From Candidatus Altimarinota bacterium (lineage in GTDB: Bacteria; Patescibacteriota; Gracilibacteria; BD1-5; UBA6164): a DNA stretch of 64,000 bases. The position numbers were made by a program, and so were the translations under genes. Shown here one piece after another: positions 31,271-43,477 of this stretch. The notes beneath the pieces are model-generated. The model was not told where the DNA came from and did no database searches. It worked only from the letters and a program-made list of their open reading frames with translations. Location: positions 1 through 64,000 of the forward strand of contig JAQVDN010000005.1 of assembly GCA_028698305.1 (NCBI GenBank), in the 5' to 3' direction. How positions within the stretch are numbered: position 1 is the first letter of the stretch; the number at the start of each line of letters is the position of its first letter.

Positions 31271-33889
31271 ATGGAAAATAGTGAAAAAGTAGAATGACAA
31301 AATAGAATAATAAATAAAGAATCTATAAGTCGTTTAGATATTACATCAGCAAATATAGCAAATAAAATTTTTTTAATTATAGATTCTAAAAATAAAAAAA
31401 ATTGAATTGATTCAAAAACTGAAAATTTTAAAGAATTAAAAGAGATTGTATTGTTATATTTTGCAAAGTTAATAGAAAGAAGAAAAAATATGAATTTATT
31501 GGGTTCATATTATGATAAATCCTTGTTAAGAGAAAATAAATTAATATGGAAGATAGAAAAAAATATTATGATTTATCTACCTATATTAGTAAATTATATA
31601 TCAAATAATATGGATTGAAAAACTGATGAAGAGGTTAGATTTCTCATAAAAGAATCATTTAAAAAGATGATTATATTGTTTTTTATTTATTGAGATAAGA
31701 CAAATTTATCTCTTTTTAATGAGTGATTAAAACTAGATATAGAGGTGCTGAAACAAGAAGAAAATGATTTTTTAAAAAAACAAGAAACATTAGAAGATGA
31801 TGAATCAAAAATCAGAAAAGGTTCATCAATAGATACAGATTTATCTGTAAATGATTTATTTACAAGAACTTATAGATCTATATTATGAAAAAGAGATACT
31901 GTTTTTTTATATAAAAAAACAGTATCAAAAAATACCTTGATTAATAATATAATTTCAGAAGAAATAAAGATCACTTATAAATCATTGTATAATTTATTTT
32001 TAAAAACCTTAGAAATAAATTTAAGTTTAAATATAAGACTTAATAAAATAAAAGAATCTTTTGAATTGCTATTTTGAATGATAAATTCATTTAAAAAATT
32101 GTGAATATTATCACAAGATTTCTTAATTAATGAAAATTGAAGGTTTAATAATAAATATTTTATATCTTTTATTGATTGAATAGAAGGAAAAAATCTAGAT
32201 TTAAAAAAATTTATTGAAAATTATAGAAATGATATAAAGCATAAAAAACCAGTCAAAAATAAAAAAGAAATTTCAGATAAAGAATTCCAAAAAATTACAT
32301 TTTTAAATCTTATGATACAACAATGGTTAGAATTTTCAACAGACCAAAAATATATATTTTTTTTAAAAAAAGTATTAAGATTGGATGATTGAAATATAAC
32401 TATACCTAAAAGAATTAATTTTAAAAGAACAAAAGAAGATACTTATACAAAAAATTTTACAAGTAAGTATAATTATTCATTTCAAGAATTTATTGGATAT
32501 ATGAAGTTTTTTGAATCAAGAAAAAATTTCAAATTATCAGATCTAATTGAAAAAGACATAGATAAATTTATTTTCTTGTATAATTGGTTTGAATTTTCAA
32601 TATTAAATTGAAGTACCAATATAAAAAGGCCAGATTTTTTAAAAGATATTATAAAAAAATTAAAATCAAATGGAGAAATTGATTGAGATGAATATTTAAA
32701 ATTAAAATGAGATTTATATAATCTTTCAGCAGTAAGTACGTGAAAGCAAATTAATTATATTTTTAGAGATTTATCTAGATGAAATATCCAAATTTCAGAT
32801 TTACATATTTGAAATGTCTCTTTTAAAAACAATGTATCACTATATTGTTCTTGAGATAAATCAAATATAATTGAATCACTTGATTATTTAAATATAGCTA
32901 TAAATGCTTGTATAAGTGTATTAAATTGAAGAAAGTTATCAGTTAAACAAAGTAAATATATTAAAATATTACAAGATTTTAATATATTACCAGAAAATTT
33001 AGAAAAATTATCATTATTAAATAAGGATAATTTAATTAAATTAATTTCTTGATTAAAAATAGTAAAATGAAAAATAGAAGATATCCAACAAATGAAAGAT
33101 ATTTCAGAAAAAGATTCAGATATAGTTTCAAATTTATTTTCAAATGTTTGACTAGAAACTGATAATTTTAATGAAAAAGTATGAAACAAGATTTGACCAG
33201 AAAAAAATTTTTGAAGAGTTTTAATAAAGTTAATTAAAAATTATGATTGAGATTTTCATAAGATATGAGATTTAAATAGGTTTAGAATAGTATGAAGGAT
33301 ATGAGTTGATGATGAAAATTCAATAGAAAAACTTATTAAAAAAATAATTGGAATAAAAGATCAAGATGGTGTTATAAGTGTTTCATTTGAAAATGAAGCA
33401 TGACATTTATTATCTAACCCACCTAAAAAAACTGCTTATAGGGATTTTAAAGCCAATATATTATTAACATCATGAAATATTGTTGAAGTACAAATTCATT
33501 TTAAAGAAATGATAGAAGTAAAAGCAGGTGATTATGATTTGGATACCTCAACAAAATATTCATTAGAAAGAAAAAATTCGTTATTAACAAGTGCAGAATT
33601 AAATGATTTTATAGATATATATGAATCAGTTTTTGGTAAATTACCTTCTAAAAATTTAGTTTTAAATATTTCTAATGTAAATGAATCTCAGCTTGAAAAT
33701 TATAGATTATGAAATTGACAAATTAATTGTGATATGATTTATAAGATTAATAGATCTCTTGATCAAAATAATAGTTTATCTATTAAGCTCACTATGCTTG
33801 AAAGAATATTATTTAATAATGTATGGTCAAAAATAGTTATTAGATACTTATCAAGATTATGAATTAATTTTTTAAGTAATGATCAATAA
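31271..33889 (+). CDS. Large cytoplasmic protein with RelA/SpoT-like C-terminal domain
   Basis: 872 residues, helical and lysine-rich over the first 600. The C-terminal third contains IGDLNRFRIVGRI, TAYRDFKANILLTSGNIVEVQ and IHFKEMIE, which in order and spacing resemble the (p)ppGpp synthetase core (DxxRFRI, GYR and EVQI motifs of RelA/SpoT and small alarmone synthetases). If so it could pyrophosphorylate a nucleotide or tRNA, as toxic small alarmone synthetases do. The N-terminal part matches no family I know. Single gene between terminators. Confidence 0.5.
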
Positions 33890-33932
33890 AAATAAAAACT
33901 TAAAAGGCAAAGCCTTTTAAGTTTTTATTTTT
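33890..33932. terminator. Bidirectional terminator
   Basis: Stem AAAACTTAAAAGGC/GCCTTTTAAGTTTT with flanking A and T runs between convergent genes. Confidence 0.9.
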
Positions 33933-36900
33933 ATTCTATCAATCAATTAACTGTTTCACTCATAAAATCAACTACTTCTCAACAAGGAGTTACTGGATAT
34001 CTTTTTACTAAACTTCATAATATTTTTTTTAGATAATTTTCCAAGATTCATAGATTTTGAGAATTATCTGGATTTTCATTATACATATAATCAAAATTTA
34101 AATTAATTTCAATTCAATTAATGAGTAAAGTAGTATATTCTAAACTACAAGTTTTAACTTCAATTTGATGGAGTTCATTAATTTTTAATCAATCTTTATT
34201 TTCTTCTACAAGAAATGCTTTATAATTACTATCTATATCACTAAAATAATCATTTAGAGACCTTCATATCCTTAAAGAATTATTTCAAATAGAAACAATC
34301 TTGTCTTTCTCTTCATTTACTCTATTTGAATTAACAAATTGTATATATTCTCATCATCAAGTTGATATTATTTTATTTAAAGGTATCTTTGTTCAAGAAC
34401 TTTGATATGAAAATCTATATTCTAATACTCAATTCTTAATTAAAATTGATTCCATATTTCAAGCTGTATCTTCAAAAACAGGAGATAAAACTCAGTTATA
34501 AACATAAAATGGTAATATAGCTTGTTTCTTAGAATCATATAAATGAACTATTTGTTTTCCAAAAAATTCTCATCTTTCTTTAGTTTCATAATAATCTTTT
34601 CAATCTACTTTTACTATCTTTGTTTTTCAATCGTTCATTAAAATTTCAATTCATGTCCAACCAATTAAATATGATTCAGTTAAATCACTTGAATTTAATT
34701 TTAATCATTCTGGAATTAATTTTTCTCTTATTTCTCAGGTTTGTATATCATATGTATGATATTTATCAAAATCATCAGAAATTATTATAAATTCATTAGG
34801 ATTATTTGTTTTTACTGGAGCTTGTGAAGTTGGAATTTTTCCAATTATAGTATTACTTTCTTCATCATAAACAACATATTGATTTTTTGTGGCTCAATTA
34901 TCATCAACTAAAGCAAGATGAATATTTCAAGGAAGTAGGTCGTTTGCTTTTGGATAAATATAATTACCACAGTTAGTCTTTTTTAAACCAGTTGTATCAG
35001 TATATTTTTTACTAATTGAACTACAAGAAGAAGTTCTTATATGAATTGAACTTAATGATTCTATTTCAAATATTTGTTTTCAGTCTGTTTTATATAAAAA
35101 GTATTTTTTAGAATAAAATCAATTATTATTACATAATATATAATAAGATTTTCATCAAATTTCAACTTTTGGTAAGTCTTCTATTTTTTCAGCTTTTGAA
35201 TGTTCTCAATTAAGTCAAATAAATTGTACTCTCAAGTCTCTATTTTCTATATAAAATTTTGTTCAAGGAGTATATAGATACTCTGTTCAAGGAATAAGTT
35301 GTACCTTGTTTTCAATAAAATCTTTAAAATATTGTTCAACATCTTTCTCTTCTTCTGGAATTGTTATAGTTGTTTCAGAAGCTAATTGTCTATAATTATT
35401 TACAACATTTAAAACATAGATTACTTTTTTTCAATCATTTTCACAAACTATAAATGTTTTGTTTTCTCTAAATTCTACAAGTGGAAATCAATTACTTCAA
35501 AATATGATTTTTGAAATACTATTTTTATTTTCTCAAGGTTTGTAAGGAATAAATTCTATTTCTCATTTAGATATATTTCATCATATATTATCTTTTCATC
35601 ATATATAGATTAGAGTTCAATCCTCTTTTAAAACATAATATCTATAGTTTGAAGTTGTATCTTGATTATTTGTAAGAATAACTAATCATACATTTGAATG
35701 TAATCATACAACTCTTACTCAACTTTTTAAATTTTCGCTATGTGATGATTTTTTTTCAAATCTATTTTCAGAATTTATTTCTATAACTTTTCATCATCTA
35801 ATAGCTAATAATTTTTTATCTCAATTCTTTGTTAATACAAAAGCATAATCAACTCAATTTTCTCAGCTAAATCAAGTATTATATTCTCAATTACAATATA
35901 CTCTTTCTTCAAGTATAGGATAATCATTTCTACAAGCGAAAGGTATACTATTAAATCTTTCATTATCTTCATCTAAACCAAGATTAAATTGTTTAGATTC
36001 AATTTGTTTAAATGTATATAAGTTATTTCTTATATTAAAATTTTTATTTGGTAAACCTTTAATTAAAACATCTAATTTTATATATTGAGTTTTTCAATTT
36101 TTATCTGTTAATCATATGAAAATAAAATCATCATCTATCTTATATCATTTAGGATCTTCTATCTTGTATCACTCCAAAACTCACTCTAATATAAATCATT
36201 CTTTATCAGTAAAGAAAGTTCTTCAAAATAAATCAATATTAGGAATTTGAATACTTTCAAGTGGGTAAAAACAAAATTTTATATCTCTATTCTCATATCT
36301 ACCGTAAAATGAATTTCATTTAGTATGATAAATACCTTTTATAGGATTTCAACAAAATGGCAATTCTTTAACTTCTTTTTTTCATACTATATCAAATAAA
36401 TGGTTATTCATTACATAATATCAATCTCATAATAATCTACTTTCTTCTGGAATTTCTATAAAATTCATTTTTGGTGACATACCTTCTACTATACATTCAT
36501 TTCTTGTTCAATATAATTTTATCCTTCTTTCTCTTTTTAATTCTAAAGCAAGATATCATTTTTCATCTTCATTTATTAAATCTACTTCTGAGTAAATAAT
36601 GTACACTGAATTATTGACTACTACTAAAGGATTTTCTATATTTTTTACTCTATAAGTTTCTGCATCTTTTCAAATAAGTTTTAAATATCAATCTGTATTA
36701 CTTGGTCAAGCTATAAATATAGTTTTTTTTCCATTATTTTCAATAGAAAAATATCTAGGTTGATTTGTGTTTGAATCCCAAAAAACTCTAGAAATTCTAC
36801 CATTTATACTTATAGTAGCTGTATCTCAATTTCTTTCTAGTAAAGTTATTTCAGGAAAATAAAAAAATAATCAAAAATTAATTGGAGATTTTTCTCAGAT

Positions 36901-36987
36901 TGAAATATTTGAAATATCTATAGATTCAACTCATAACGGTGTTGTATTTGGTAGATCATAATTATCTACTGTACCATCAATACTCAT
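33931..36987 (-). CDS. Large protein of unknown function, beta-rich
   Basis: 1,018 residues starting MSIDGTVDNYDLPNTTPLG with no signal peptide. It is made of short alternating strands with recurring patterns such as NGKKTIFIAG, KNGDKKLLAIRGGKVIEI, VLKEDGTLIYIGGK and DGKQIFEIESL, consistent with beta-propeller-type or WD/kelch-like blades. Codon sampling at 34801, 35341 and the ends shows one uninterrupted frame. TGA glycines are frequent, so the gene is native or long resident. Function unknown; neighbours are RNA- and nucleotide-metabolism genes. Confidence 0.7.
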
Positions 36988-37061
36988 AGATTATAATTTT
37001 AAAATATAAATATGTTATTTATATATAAAAATATAAGTATGTCAAATATATTTTTATTTTA

Positions 37062-37096
37062 AAAAAGTATGATGTAAATATATCATACTTTTAAAA
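37062..37096. terminator. Intrinsic terminator
   Basis: Stem AAAAGTATGAT/ATCATACTTTT flanked by A and T runs, downstream of the minus-strand methyltransferase gene. Confidence 0.75.
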
Positions 37097-37102
37097 TTAT
37101 TA

Positions 37103-38248
37103 TTAATATCTTATTTTTAGTTTAAAGATCTCTCTTCAAACCAGTTGTTTATCTCTTTTATAAAGTAAGCTTCAAGCTTTTGTAGTTATATTTTCAAAAC
37201 TAGTAGGGAATAGAGGTTGTATATCACATAATATAGATAATGTTTTATATACCTCTTCAAAATAAATATATTTTCAAGATATTTCCCAAAATGGAAAACA
37301 TATAACTATATTTCAAGTATAATTTATCTTTTTTAAGTTTTCAAAAAATTTCTCATATATAGAGATTAAACTCTCTTTTTGTTTATTTATTCTATCTATA
37401 CTTATATTTTTTTGAGTCATTATTTCTCAAAGATATCATTCAGTAACTATTGCATCTATATTTTTTTCTAGTAAAACACTAGATTCATTTATAAATTTAG
37501 CATTTAGTTTTATAAATTCTACATCTTCTAAAATAATATTGTTTTCTTGTGCAAATTTAAATATATTGTTTCTACTATGTTCAACCATAGTTTGATTTAA
37601 ATCACTTCCATAAATTTTTTTATTTCACATAAGTATAGATTCAATTAAAACAGTTCAAAGTCATACAAATGGGTCATAAATAGTTTTTCAAGAACTTATA
37701 TTTATCATCATTTGGCAAAGCTTTGGTGGTAACATACCAGTTTGCATATCTCTATCTTTACTATAATCTCTTTTACTATAACTATCTATATCTTGAACCC
37801 ATATAGTTTTTCAAATATACTTTTTTTCCCCATCAAATACAAAACTATAATCAGTTCCACTTTTTACTAGTTTTTCTCATATTATTTGAGCAGAACTAAG
37901 ATTTTTAAAATCTTTATTTATAAATCTAGATGAAACTCAATTTTCTTTTAATATTTTTTTTGTAGAATTAAGTATTTCTTTTAGATTTTTTTTATCTCAA
38001 AAAGTACTGATTCCATATTTAAATTTTCATTCTACCTTTAAAGCATCATCAATTATTTCATTTTCAGATATTTCAAATATTTTTATTGTTCATCATAAAA
38101 AATCAGCTTTTTCTAAAACTTCATTTTTATCAATTCATTCAAGAATTAATACATCTTTATTAAAATAAACAGTTTTTCATAAAGGAAAAACTGCAAATAT
38201 TTCAGCTATACTTAGTTTATATTCTCTTCATAGAGCAAATCAAATCAT
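37103..38248 (-). CDS. Trm11/TrmG10-like RNA guanine-N2 methyltransferase
   Basis: 381 residues. The N-terminal half resembles a THUMP-containing region (SIAEIFAVFPLGKTVYFNKD). The C-terminal SAM-binding domain has RDMQTGMLPPKLCQMMIN, IYDPFVGLGTVLIESILMG and GSDLNQTMVEHSRNN, followed by IVTEGYLG where DPPYG-type enzymes have the catalytic motif IV. This matches PF01170 enzymes that methylate guanosine 10 of tRNA. Target not proven. Its start codon overlaps the stop of the adenylate kinase gene (TAATG), so the two are translationally coupled. Confidence 0.8.
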
Positions 38249-38862
38249 TATAATCAAAGTTTAGTAATTAATTCTTTAAATACATTTTCTATAGCTTGGT
38301 CAGCATTTACAGTGATAACTCTATTTTCATTTTTTTGTAATTCTACAATAGGTAGAGTTTTAGATTCAAATTCTGATATTCTATTTAATATAGCTCATTC
38401 ATCTTTATCATCATTTCTTTTTATTAATTTATCTCATGAAACTGGGTTTATTGTAGTTCAAGATGGAAAAGTTTCTCATGTTTTTTCATCATACATTCTA
38501 CCAAGAAGTCTATTTTTTGCTTTTTCAATTGGCAATTCAAAAAATATAACTTTATAATCAGGTAATAATCTATCAAAAATTTCTTTATTCCACTCATTTC
38601 TAACAAAAGCATCATAAACTATATTTTCATTATTTAAATTATTGTTTATAGCTGTTTCCATGACCTTTATTCATAATTCTCATGGAACTTGAAATCAAGC
38701 ATCAATTATTTTTTTAATTTCATTTCAAAGTTCTGTTCATGAGTTAATAATTTTTCTAAATTCTCATCACATTTCAAGTAATGTAAAACCATATTTTTCT
38801 ACAAGTAATCTTGCTTGAGTTCATTTTCAGCATCCTTGTATTCAAGTAAAAACCAATTTCAT
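38248..38862 (-). CDS. Adenylate kinase family nucleoside monophosphate kinase
   Basis: 204 residues. P-loop GIQGCGKGTQARLLVEK, the AMP-binding region and LLGRMYDEKTGETF from the LID domain identify the adenylate kinase family, which balances AMP, ADP and ATP. The loop has IQGCGKG in place of the usual GPPGSGKG, and the LID is short without zinc cysteines. Overlaps the downstream methyltransferase start by one base of a shared TAATG. Confidence 0.88.
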
Positions 38863-38894
38863 ATTTTATTATCTTATTTTTAAATATTTTTAAA

Positions 38895-39300
38895 GTGAGA
38901 GTAATAAGCCGGATTCTGTGTCTAAGTATCAATCTATCTAGGCCTACAATCACTCATAAGCTCGAGCTGGGTATAGTTTTTTGAAGCAATAGAGAGAATA
39001 ACCTCTAAAACTACCATTCCCATTGCATCACATACAGTTTACCACTTCTAGTTTCCTAGAAATCATCTATAGCTTAAAATTATCACACACACTAGTATAT
39101 GTAGTAATAAAAATAAACACTAAATGACTTTTCACCTTTTTTCCTTACGGAATAGTATAGTCTCTGTGGCACTTGTGGTATTTAAGATTTATTTATTATA
39201 TTCTTAAACCGAAGTTGTTATCTTCTATGTTTCTCTCGTGATGTCCAGACTTTCCTCCCTTCGTAGCTTTATGCGTAGAAGGGTAGATACTTCCTCTCAC
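38895..39300 (-). ncRNA. rnpB: RNase P RNA (bacterial type A)
   Basis: Minus-strand RNA of about 406 nt closed by P1 (GTGAGAG with CTCTCAC). Diagnostic elements are GAGGAAAGTCTGGACATCAC near the 5' end (P4 strand), GTGCCACAGAGA, and GACACAGAATCCGGCTTAT at the 3' end. It is the catalytic RNA that matures tRNA 5' ends. Located between adenylate kinase and dnaA. Confidence 0.95.
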
Positions 39301-39568
39301 GGTTAGTAGTATAAATTTTTTTATAAAAAATACAACAAATTTTTGTTTTTAACAATCATATATAAAATATTTTTATTAAAAATGTTAAAAACTAAAAAAA
39401 GCTAGCATTACAAAAGGAAGTCGTATGTTGTTTACAAAATTTAAACATAAAAACTCGTCAAGGGAAAATATAATTTTGACTAGAAGTTTTATTTCCATAG
39501 AATAGCTTTAATGAAGTTCAGAGATATAACTAATCTCCAATTTTATTTATGAATTTACGACTAGAAAG
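39301..39568. other. Intergenic region between rnpB and dnaA
   Basis: 268 bp, AT-rich, holding the divergent promoters. It includes GAAGTCGTATG, CTCGTCAAGG and CTTTAATGAAG but no cluster of TTATCCACA-type DnaA boxes that I can see, so I do not call it an origin. Confidence 0.4.
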
Positions 39569-40990
39569 ATGCAAAATAATTATAAATTACAAAATATAGT
39601 TTCAAATATTATTGAAAGAGTAAAAAAACAAGATTTTTTGGTATATTTTAGAAAGATTTCAATTGTTGAATTGACTGGTACGAAAATTACATTTTGAGTA
39701 GTTTCTTGATTTATGAAAGATAATTTAGAAGCAAAATTTTATAAAGAAGTTTTAGAAGCAACTCAAATTGAAAATCCTGACATTAAAGAAATTGAATTTA
39801 AAGTAGATTTAAATATAGATAATCCTTCAAATACTGATGTAATTGATTGTGCTACATTTTACAAAGATGAATCAAAATCAAAAAAATCAAAAGCTACATT
39901 TGGATGAACTGGAGAAAATAAAGTAATTAAAACTGATAAATGTGTAAATGATAGATATAGTTTATCAAATTTCATAGTTTGAACTGATAGTCAACTAGCT
40001 TATTCTGCTTGTGAAGCTGTTTGTAGAAATCCAGGTAAATCATACAATCCATTGTATATTTACTGAGATGTTTGATTAGGTAAAACTCACTTATTACAAG
40101 CAACTTGAAATGAAATAATTAAAAAATTTAGAGATAAAAAAATAGTTTATACTACTGCTGACAAATTTATAACTGAATATGTTACTGCAGTTAAAAAAAG
40201 AAGTATAGAAAGACTTAGAGAAAAATTTAGAGAAATAGATGTTTTGATTATAGACGATGTTCAATTCTTATCTAAAAAAGAACAAACTCAAAATGAATTA
40301 TACAATATTTTTAATATATTGTACGAACAAAATAAACAAATAATTATATCTTGAGATAGAGCTCCAAAAGAATTAGAGGAACTTGAACCAAGACTTAGAA
40401 GTAGATTTGAATGGGGTATAACTGTAGATATTGGTAGACCAGATTTTGAGACTAGACTTGCAATCCTTCAAGAAAAAGCAAGAGCAAAAGAATTTATGAT
40501 TCCTCAAGATATAGCTGAATTTATTGCTGCAAATGTAACTGAAAATGTTAGAGAACTTGAATGAGTTTTAAATCAATTGATAGCAGAATATGAGTTAACT
40601 GGTATAACTCCAAGTTTAGCTAAAGTTGCTGAAAAACTTAAAAAACTTAGTTTTACAACTGATTTACTTGGTTCTAGTAAAACAAAAATCGAAAAAACTA
40701 CAATTAAATCTTATGAAGATATAATTAAAAGAGTTTGAGAACATTTTGGTATAGAAGTAGAATGAATAACTTGAAATAATAGAAAAAAAGAATTTATGAT
40801 CCCAAGACAAGTAAGTATGTATTTATTGAAAACAAAGATGAATTATACTTATGAAAGAATTGGTAATATTTTTTCTGGTAGAAATCATGCTGCTGTTTTA
40901 TATAGTTGTAACAAGCTTGAATCAATGATTAAAAAAGATCAAACTTTATTACATGAAGTAAATATAATAAGAGATAGTATGGGAATATAG
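39569..40990 (+). CDS. dnaA: Chromosomal replication initiator protein DnaA
   Basis: 473 residues. Domain III AAA+ carries YGDVGLGKTHLLQA (Walker A, about residue 165), DVLIIDDVQFLSKKEQTQ (Walker B), SGDRAPKELEELEPRLRSRF (sensor/arginine region) and ENVRELEGVLNQL (sensor 2). Domain IV, the DNA-binding helix-turn-helix, has IPRQVSMYLLKTKM and FSGRNHAAVLYSC, the DnaA-box reading motif. It melts the origin with ATP. Walker A glycines are coded by TGA and GGT, confirming the code. Terminator follows the stop. Confidence 0.98.
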
Positions 40991-40995
40991 AAAAG

Positions 40996-41030
40996 CAAAA
41001 AAGCCAGCATAGCTGGCTTTTTCTTTTTTC
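40996..41030 (+). terminator. Intrinsic terminator after dnaA
   Basis: Stem AAGCCAGC (41001-41008) and GCTGGCTT (41012-41019) with a T-rich tail; same stem as the cassette-2 terminators at 13929 and 14949. Confidence 0.9.
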
Positions 41031-41170
41031 CTCCTTTTCCCTTTATTTTCTTTTTCCACCCTTTATTTTTGTTTTTTCCAACCCTTTTTATTTTTTTTCT
41101 TTTCATTTCTCGGATTTTGTCTGGGCATAATGCCTCCTAAAAAAGTTTTTCCTTCAGCCCAATGCTTCAG
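41031..41170. other. Pyrimidine tract and mini-ORF downstream of dnaA
   Basis: From 41031 to 41105 the plus strand is nearly all C and T in three rough repeats of CCCTTTATTTT...TTTTTCCAACC. On the minus strand this reads as a 21-residue basic peptide (41128 to 41063), starting MPRQNPRNEKKK, preceded by AGGAGG four bases before its ATG, the clearest Shine-Dalgarno-like site noticed in the window. It may be a tiny RNA-binding protein gene or only a polypurine structural element. Coding status unproven. Confidence 0.3.
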
Positions 41171-41289
41171 GTTCTTAAAAAATAATCAAATAGTTAACTA
41201 TGTCAAATATTTTTTTAAAAATTTTTAATTATTCTTGATTAAATAAATAAAAATAATATGATTAAATAAATAAAATTATTAAAAATATT

Positions 41290-43401
41290 ATGGATAAATT
41301 AAATGATTTAGAAACAAATCTAGATGAAAATATAGATTTATCGGATTCTATAAAAAAAGATATTAAACCTAGTAAATTATGAAGTAGAGTAATTTATGAT
41401 ATTTTTAATTTTAAAAAAGCTGATATAAATCTAAAATTGGATAAAAAAATAAGAATAAATAAGTATAAAACAAAAAATTTTGATAGTTTTTCAAAAAAAG
41501 AAAAAAATAGTGATATAGATTTGGTTAAGCAAAACAAAGATCTTTCTTTTTATTTTGATAGTGCTATTAATCCTTTTAAAAAAAGGTATATGATTTATAA
41601 GATAAATAAACCAAAAAAAGTTTTTAGATTTAAAAAATATAGTTTATTTATTATCTTTATATTGTTTTTCTTTTTAACAAGTAAGATATTGATTGAAAAT
41701 CTGGTTACTTCTTGATATCAAAATATACTTAACCTTAAAGAAGATTTTTGAAATAATACTAAGGTTTTATCAGATATAAAACAAGCAAAAGTTTCTTTTT
41801 TCTTTGCTGATATACTAGTTAAACCATTTACTTTTTTACCAAATGATAATGTAAAAAATGTAGTTTATATCGTAGATTGATGAAAGGATTTATCAAAACT
41901 TGCTTGAAAGGTTTATGATTTATATACTAAAACAAATCTATTTATAGACTCTAAATGATGACTTGAAAATATATATTTTACAAATCTACTTGTTAATATA
42001 AGAGATAATTATGAAGAAATCTATTTTTTGCTTTATAAATCTCTTTACAATTATTCTAAGGTTTGAGATTTATGAAATCCATATTTAAATGAAAAATTGA
42101 CTTTTACAAAAGAAAAACTGAGAACTTGATTATTGTTACTTGAAACTATAAATAAAAATTATGATACTATGCTTGATATACTTTGAGCAAGATCTGAAAA
42201 GAAATATCTAGTTATTTTTCAAAATAATGATGAGATAAGAGCAACAGGTTGATTTATGTGAAGTACAGCACTTATTACTATATCAAATTGAAAAATTTCA
42301 AAAATTGAAAATAGTGATATATATGCTCTTGAATGGCTTATAAATAAAGTTTATACTGATAAAGAAAAAGCTCCAGAATGACTTAATACTATAACTTGAA
42401 CTTTTGGTTTAAGAGATGCAAATTATTATCCATTATTTAGTGATTCTTCATCAAAAATCAAATTTTTTCTTGACAAGATTGATTACAAGATAGATTGAAT
42501 TGTTTATATAAATCAAAATGTTATTTTAGATTTACTTGATAAGATTGATTGAGTTGATTCAAAAGTATTAAATCAAAAAATCACAAGTGATAATTTTTCT
42601 CTTATCTTATCAACACTTGTTGAGGCAAAAGTATTTAAGGTTTGAACACTTTGAAGTCCAAAACAAGTTTTATTTGATTTTGCTTCTGAATTCAAAGAAA
42701 AATTATTAGAAAAAAAGGATTATTATGCTTATGTAAAGGTGATTTTAGAACATATTAAAAATAGAGATCTAGTATTTTATTCTTTTGATAGTGAACAAAA
42801 TAGCTTACTTTGGAAATTGTGAATAAATTGAGAATTAAACATTAATTCTACTTTTGATTTTAATTATCCAGTATATATCTCAATTTGATGAAATAAAACT
42901 GATAGATATGTAGAATATAGATATGATAAATATGTATCAAAAATAGAATGATCTTGTGATTATGAGACAAAACTAGATATATATAAATCACATCATTTTT
43001 CAAAATTTGAAGATCAAAAAGTAAATGAATTACTTGATAATTATTGAGTTGCAAATAAAACAGATATCTTAAATATTCAATGAAGATGAATAAATAAAAG
43101 TTTTACTAGAATTTTACTTCCAAAAAATGCTATAGTTTCAGAAAAAAAATGACAAAAAGTTTATGAAATGGAAAATTATAAAATCGTGGAATTATATATA
43201 AATACTGAAAAATTAGAGACAAGTTTAAATTCTATTTCTTATGTTTTAGAAAATCCAAATTGTAGTGACTATACTTATAAATTTTTCAAACAACCAGGTA
43301 TTAAAAAGTACAATATAAATTTTGATATTTTTTCTAAAAAGGATAAATATAACTCTATAAAATCAGATTTTATATATAAAAAAGATATTATTTTAGAATA
43401 A
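41290..43401 (+). CDS. DUF4012-domain membrane protein
   Basis: 703 residues. An N-terminal cytoplasmic tail (about 110 residues) is followed by one membrane segment (KKYSLFIIFILFFFLTSKIL) and a large extracytoplasmic domain containing LVIFQNNDEIRATGGFMGS, the DUF4012 signature (usually LLLQNNNELRPTGGFIGS). DUF4012 proteins are common in Patescibacteria and are thought to act at the cell surface, sometimes near polysaccharide genes; the exact role is unknown. Single transcript. Confidence 0.85.
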
Positions 43402-43477
43402 TATCTTTTTTTGTAAAATAACTAGCATTTTAAAGCATTTTAGTTATTATATAAAAAATATTTATTAAACTTTTTTT

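Noticed and set aside
39301-39568. Replication origin between rnpB and dnaA
   Set aside because: dnaA neighbourhood is suggestive but I see no cluster of DnaA boxes and no AT-rich 13-mer array distinct from the AT-rich background.
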